A stretch of 64,000 nt of DNA from NCBI GenBank assembly GCA_963715895.1, contig OY970284.1, positions 6,324,001 through 6,388,000 on the forward strand. The letters run 5' to 3'. A model generated the notes under the pieces. It saw nothing but the letters and a program-made list of their open reading frames with translations. It made no database searches and was not told the origin of the DNA. Below, piece by piece: positions 61,003 to 64,000 of the stretch. Origin of the DNA: JADGNZ01 sp963715895 (GTDB taxonomy: Bacteria > Acidobacteriota > Thermoanaerobaculia > Gp7-AA8). Position 1 is the stretch's first letter. Each line of letters starts with the position of its first letter. Both the position numbers and the translations under genes were made by a program.

Positions 61003-61008
61003 ATTCTA
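61003..61008 (-). promoter_or_regulatory. -10 element (TAGAAT) of the coiled-coil gene
   Basis: TAGAAT on the minus strand ends six bases before GTG 60996. Together with the plus-strand TAGAAT at 61019 it packs two divergent -10 elements into a 37-base spacer, so each promoter's -35 region would overlap the other. Confidence 0.45.
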
Positions 61009-61018
61009 CCTACTCCGA

Positions 61019-61024
61019 TAGAAT
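61019..61024 (+). promoter_or_regulatory. -10 element (TAGAAT) of acs
   Basis: TAGAAT ends nine bases before the acs ATG, with TCGCCCACT between and no ribosome-binding site. A leaderless message is likely. Confidence 0.5.
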
Positions 61025-61033
61025 TCGCCCACT

Positions 61034-62995
61034 ATGTCAAACGAGATAGACGCCCTTCTCCAGGAGCATCGCAGCTTTCCACCATCTGAAGAGTTTCGCC
61101 GCAATGCCAACGCCAGCTCGGAGGCGGTTTACGACGTCACGGACCGCGCGGCGTTCTGGGCTTCCTGGGCCGAGCAGCTCGACTGGAAGACGAAGTGGTC
61201 GAAGGTGCTGGAGTGGGAGGCTCCGTACGCCAAATGGTTCGTGGGCGGGACGCTGAATGCATCAGCCAACTGTCTCGATCGCCATCTGGCGGCGCGCGGC
61301 GACAAGCCGGCCGTCATCTGGGAAGGCGAGCCGGGCGACGTACGGACGTTCACGTACCGGGAGCTCCATGCCGAGGTCTCGAAATTTGCGAATGTCCTGA
61401 AGTCGCTCGGTGTGCAGCTCGGCGACCGCGTCGCCATCTACATGCCGCTGGTGCCGGAAGCGATCGTGGCCATGCTGGCTTGCGCACGCATCGGGGCGGC
61501 GCACTCGGTGGTCTTCGGCGGCTTTTCATCGGAAGCGCTGCGCGACCGCATCCAGGACGCCGAAGCAAAGGTGCTCATTACCGCCACCGCCGGCTACCGG
61601 CGCGGCAATCTCGTTCCGCTCAAGAAACTTGCCGACGCCGCGGCGGCCGAATGTCCGTCCATCGAGCACGTCATCGTGGTGATGCGCCGCGCGGCATCGG
61701 AAGAGTTGGACGACACGCTGACGATGGAGCCGAATCGCGACTGCTGGTACCACGAGCTGATGCGCAACGCCCCGGCGGACTGCGAGCCGGCCTGGGTCGA
61801 CTCCGAGCAGATGCTCTATACGCTTTACACAAGCGGCACGACCGGCAAGCCGAAAGGAATCGTCCACACCACCGGCGGTTACCTGACCGAGTGTTACGCC
61901 ACCTGCAAGTGGGTTTTCGACCTGAAGGAGAACGACGTCTACTGGTGCACGGCCGACATCGGCTGGGTGACCGGCCACTCCTATGTCGTTTACGGCCCAC
62001 TCGCCGCCGGCGCGACCGTGTTCGTCTACGAAGGCGCGCCTGACTGGCCGAAGCAGGATCGGTTCTGGTCGCTGATCGAGAAGCACAAGATCACGATTTT
62101 CTACACGGCGCCGACGGCGATCCGCGCCTTCATGAAGTGGGGCCATGAGCTTCCGCAAGGACACGATCTGTCGTCTCTCCGGCTCCTCGGATCGGTCGGT
62201 GAACCGATCAATCCCGAGGCCTGGATGTGGTACCACAAGTGGATCGGTTCCGAGCGCTGCCCCATCGTCGATACCTGGTGGCAGACCGAGACGGGATCGA
62301 TCCTGATCACGCCTCTGCCGGGCCTCGTGGCCACCAAGCCCGGATCGGCCACGCGCGCCTTCCCCGGCATCGACGCCAGGATCCTCGACGAGCGCGGCAA
62401 CGAAGTGAAGGTCGGCGGCGGCTATCTGGCCATCACCAGCCCATGGCCGTCGATGCTGCGCGGTATCTGGCACGATCCGGAGCGCTATGTTGCGCAGTAC
62501 TGGTCGAAGTGGCCCGGGATCTACTTCACTGGCGACGGCGCGAAGCGCGATGCCGATGGCTATTTCTGGCTGCTCGGGCGCGTGGACGATGTGATGAATG
62601 TCGCCGGTCATCGCATCGGCACGATGGAGGTGGAGTCGGCGCTGGTCGATCACACCTCGGTCGCCGAAGCCGCGGTGGTCGGCATCAATCACGACATCAA
62701 AGGAACGGCCATCGCCGCCTTCGTGATCGTGAAGTCGTCTCGCCTCGAAGAAGCGAAAAAGGATCCGGCGAAGTTCGAGAAGGAACTGAAGGACCACGTC
62801 ACCGAGAAGATCGGCGCCATCGCCCGGCCCGAGAAGATCATCGTCACCGCCGATCTTCCGAAAACCCGCAGCGGCAAGATCATGCGCCGCCTCCTCCGCG
62901 ACATCGCCGAAGGCCGCGCGCTGGGCGATGTGACCACCCTGGCCGATCCGACCGTGGTGGCGTCGTTGAAGGATAAGTACGAGGAGGAGTCGTAG
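61034..62995 (+). CDS. acs: Acetyl-CoA synthetase (AMP-forming)
   Basis: The 653-aa product activates acetate to acetyl-CoA through acetyl-AMP. The core AMP-binding motif YTSGTTGKPKG is followed by DTWWQTETGS and the hinge region GRVDDVMNVAGHRIG. The C-terminal PKTRSGKIMRR contains the catalytic Lys that is acetylated in other bacteria. Length and the N-terminal ACS_N region (WASWAEQLDWKTKW) are normal. It is the upstream gene of a probable two-gene operon with a FabG-like reductase. With aceBA in this window it supports acetate assimilation. Confidence 0.97.
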   Translation: MSNEIDALLQEHRSFPPSEEFRRNANASSEAVYDVTDRAAFWASWAEQLDWKTKWSKVLEWEAPYAKWFVGGTLNASANCLDRHLAARGDKPAVIWEGEPGDVRTFTYRELHAEVSKFANVLKSLGVQLGDRVAIYMPLVPEAIVAMLACARIGAAHSVVFGGFSSEALRDRIQDAEAKVLITATAGYRRGNLVPLKKLADAAAAECPSIEHVIVVMRRAASEELDDTLTMEPNRDCWYHELMRNAPADCEPAWVDSEQMLYTLYTSGTTGKPKGIVHTTGGYLTECYATCKWVFDLKENDVYWCTADIGWVTGHSYVVYGPLAAGATVFVYEGAPDWPKQDRFWSLIEKHKITIFYTAPTAIRAFMKWGHELPQGHDLSSLRLLGSVGEPINPEAWMWYHKWIGSERCPIVDTWWQTETGSILITPLPGLVATKPGSATRAFPGIDARILDERGNEVKVGGGYLAITSPWPSMLRGIWHDPERYVAQYWSKWPGIYFTGDGAKRDADGYFWLLGRVDDVMNVAGHRIGTMEVESALVDHTSVAEAAVVGINHDIKGTAIAAFVIVKSSRLEEAKKDPAKFEKELKDHVTEKIGAIARPEKIIVTADLPKTRSGKIMRRLLRDIAEGRALGDVTTLADPTVVASLKDKYEEES

Positions 62996-63691
62996 TTGCC
63001 GGTCGCGTTGATCACCGGCGGATCCCGCGGCATCGGCCGGGCTGTCGTCGAGCGCCTCACGCGCGACGGCTGGAATGTCGCCTTCACGTACGCGGCATCG
63101 ACGGATCTGCCCGAGGGTCTGGCGCTTCAGGGTGACGTCCGCGACTCCGCGCGCAATGCCGCCATCGTCGACGAAGTGATCGCGAAGTTCGGCTCGCTGG
63201 ACGCGCTGGTGAACAACGCCGGCATCCGCCGCGACGCGTTGCTTTTTAATATGAGCGACGAGGAATGGCGCGAGGTCATGCAAACGAACCTCGATGGCGC
63301 GATGACGATGACGAAAGCGGCGTTGGCGCCGATGATGAAACAGCGCCGCGGCGCAATCGTGAACGTCGCTTCGCTCAGCGGACTTCACGGCGTCGCCGGA
63401 CAGACGAACTACGCCGCGGCGAAGGGTGCTCTGATCGCTCTCACCCGCTCGCTGGCGCGCGAAGTCGCGCGCGGCGGAATCCGCGTCAACTGCGTCGCCC
63501 CGGGTCTCGTCGATACCGACATGATCGCCACGCTTGACGCCGAGGTGAAGAAGGAGATGATCCGCGCCATCCCGATGCGGCGCGCGGTAAAGCCCGCCGA
63601 GGTCGCGGCAGCGATCGCGTTCCTGCTAAGCGAGGATGCGAGCGCGATTACGGGACAGGTGTTGTGCGTGGATGGGGGGACGTCGGCGTAG
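62996..63691 (+). CDS. SDR-family 3-oxoacyl-(acyl-carrier-protein) reductase-like protein
   Basis: The 231-aa product begins at TTG 62996, directly after the acs stop, with AGGAGGAG seven bases before it. The short-chain dehydrogenase motifs are in order: TGGSRGIG nucleotide loop, NNAG, a Ser in VNVASLSG, and catalytic Tyr139-x3-Lys143 in TNYAAAKG. It is closest to FabG-type NADPH-dependent 3-ketoacyl reductases. It may be FabG itself or a paralogue for acetate-derived acyl chains or PHA metabolism. Confidence 0.88.
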   Translation: MPVALITGGSRGIGRAVVERLTRDGWNVAFTYAASTDLPEGLALQGDVRDSARNAAIVDEVIAKFGSLDALVNNAGIRRDALLFNMSDEEWREVMQTNLDGAMTMTKAALAPMMKQRRGAIVNVASLSGLHGVAGQTNYAAAKGALIALTRSLAREVARGGIRVNCVAPGLVDTDMIATLDAEVKKEMIRAIPMRRAVKPAEVAAAIAFLLSEDASAITGQVLCVDGGTSA

Positions 63692-63696
63692 CCGCC

Positions 63697-63996
63697 TCAC
63701 CGCGGAACGAACACGCGGTAGATCAGCGCCGTACCAAAACCCCACGCTCCGTTCACCAGCAGGCCGACCATCATCGTCTTCGGATCCCAGCCGCCGGCGA
63801 TCGGCGTGTGCTTGAGCGGGGCGACGATGAACCACGCTACGAGCGTCGGGAAGATGGCGCCGAAGAGGATGGCGGCGATCCAGAAGGCGGCGCCGCGGCG
63901 GCTGGCGATCACCAGCATCATGATGACGCCCCACACGCCGCCCCAGAATGCCAGCGAGATGACCGCCGGGACTCCGAACGGCGGCACATGCTGCAT
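63697..63996 (-). CDS. Small membrane protein, possibly cut by the window edge
   Basis: The 99-aa product has three membrane helices (VISLAFWGGVWGVIMMLVIA, FWIAAILFGAIFPTLVAWFIV, GLLVNGAWGFGTALIYRVFV). The first ATG is four bases from the end of the window, so a longer N-terminus cannot be excluded. No family function is recognised. It is convergent with the FabG-like gene, with five bases between. Confidence 0.6.
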   Translation of the reverse strand: MQHVPPFGVPAVISLAFWGGVWGVIMMLVIASRRGAAFWIAAILFGAIFPTLVAWFIVAPLKHTPIAGGWDPKTMMVGLLVNGAWGFGTALIYRVFVPR

Positions 63997-64000
63997 CTGC

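Overview
The window is GC-rich DNA from a Gram-negative bacterium. It has outer-membrane components (an RND efflux tripartite system, a TonB-dependent receptor, a large beta-barrel protein), lipoproteins, a methyl-accepting chemotaxis protein and many secreted zinc and serine peptidases. The mix of M13 and DUF5117-type metallopeptidases, peptidase MA/TPR proteins, multihaem cytochrome/TPR fusions, a dockerin-tailed PQQ-type propeller and abundant short tandem repeats between genes resembles Acidobacteriota. That placement is inference only, because no phylogenetic marker other than serS and tRNA-fMet is present.

Layout. 0-8 kb: secreted cupredoxin-tailed protein, PLP decarboxylase, M13 peptidase, an IS3-family element (5078-6467) lying between tracts of the same short repeat, a LexA-fold regulator without protease residues, and a small HTH gene. 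8-15.5 kb: lipoprotein metalloprotease, serS, subtilase, and a three-gene ATGA-overlapping operon (58-aa protein, RedB-like thioredoxin-fold protein, membrane sensor domain). 15.5-25 kb: heptahaem cytochrome/TPR protein, then tetR-RND adaptor-RND pump-outer membrane factor, and an SH3 protein. 25-32.7 kb: a 21-bp tandem-repeat array, a TonB receptor, and a five-gene cluster (lipoprotein cytochrome, PQQ-like propeller, MntP-like protein, small protein, aldo/keto reductase).

33-38.3 kb: an accessory island with a decayed excisionase-like fragment, a frameshifted tyrosine integrase, and two tightly overlapping genes encoding a GHKL-type ATPase and a protein with tandem phosphoribosyltransferase-like domains. 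It ends at the 3' side of a tRNA-fMet gene. This is the best candidate for an undescribed system, possibly a conflict/defence module.

38.5-64 kb: dockerin-tailed sugar-dehydrogenase-like propeller and bacilliredoxin. Then comes a 12-kb block bounded by two identical 1357-bp IS4-type elements in opposite orientation. It holds a RamB/ScfR-like regulator divergent from the glyoxylate-shunt genes aceB-aceA (with a 37-aa overlapping ORF), two 21-bp repeat arrays, an IS110 element nested in a terminal-inverted-repeat structure, a one-base-overlapping pair of zincins, and an F420-dependent-reductase-like oxidoreductase. After the second IS come a secreted protein, a peptidase MA/TPR protein, a chemotaxis receptor, a coiled-coil protein, acs, a FabG-like reductase and a small membrane protein cut by the window edge.

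Carbon logic: acs makes acetyl-CoA from acetate, and malate synthase plus isocitrate lyase let it be assimilated, with a likely acyl-CoA-responsive regulator beside them. Several housekeeping genes (serS, acs, the PLP decarboxylase, the MCP and its neighbour) have a -10-like hexamer 6-9 bases before the start codon and no Shine-Dalgarno sequence, suggesting leaderless transcripts.
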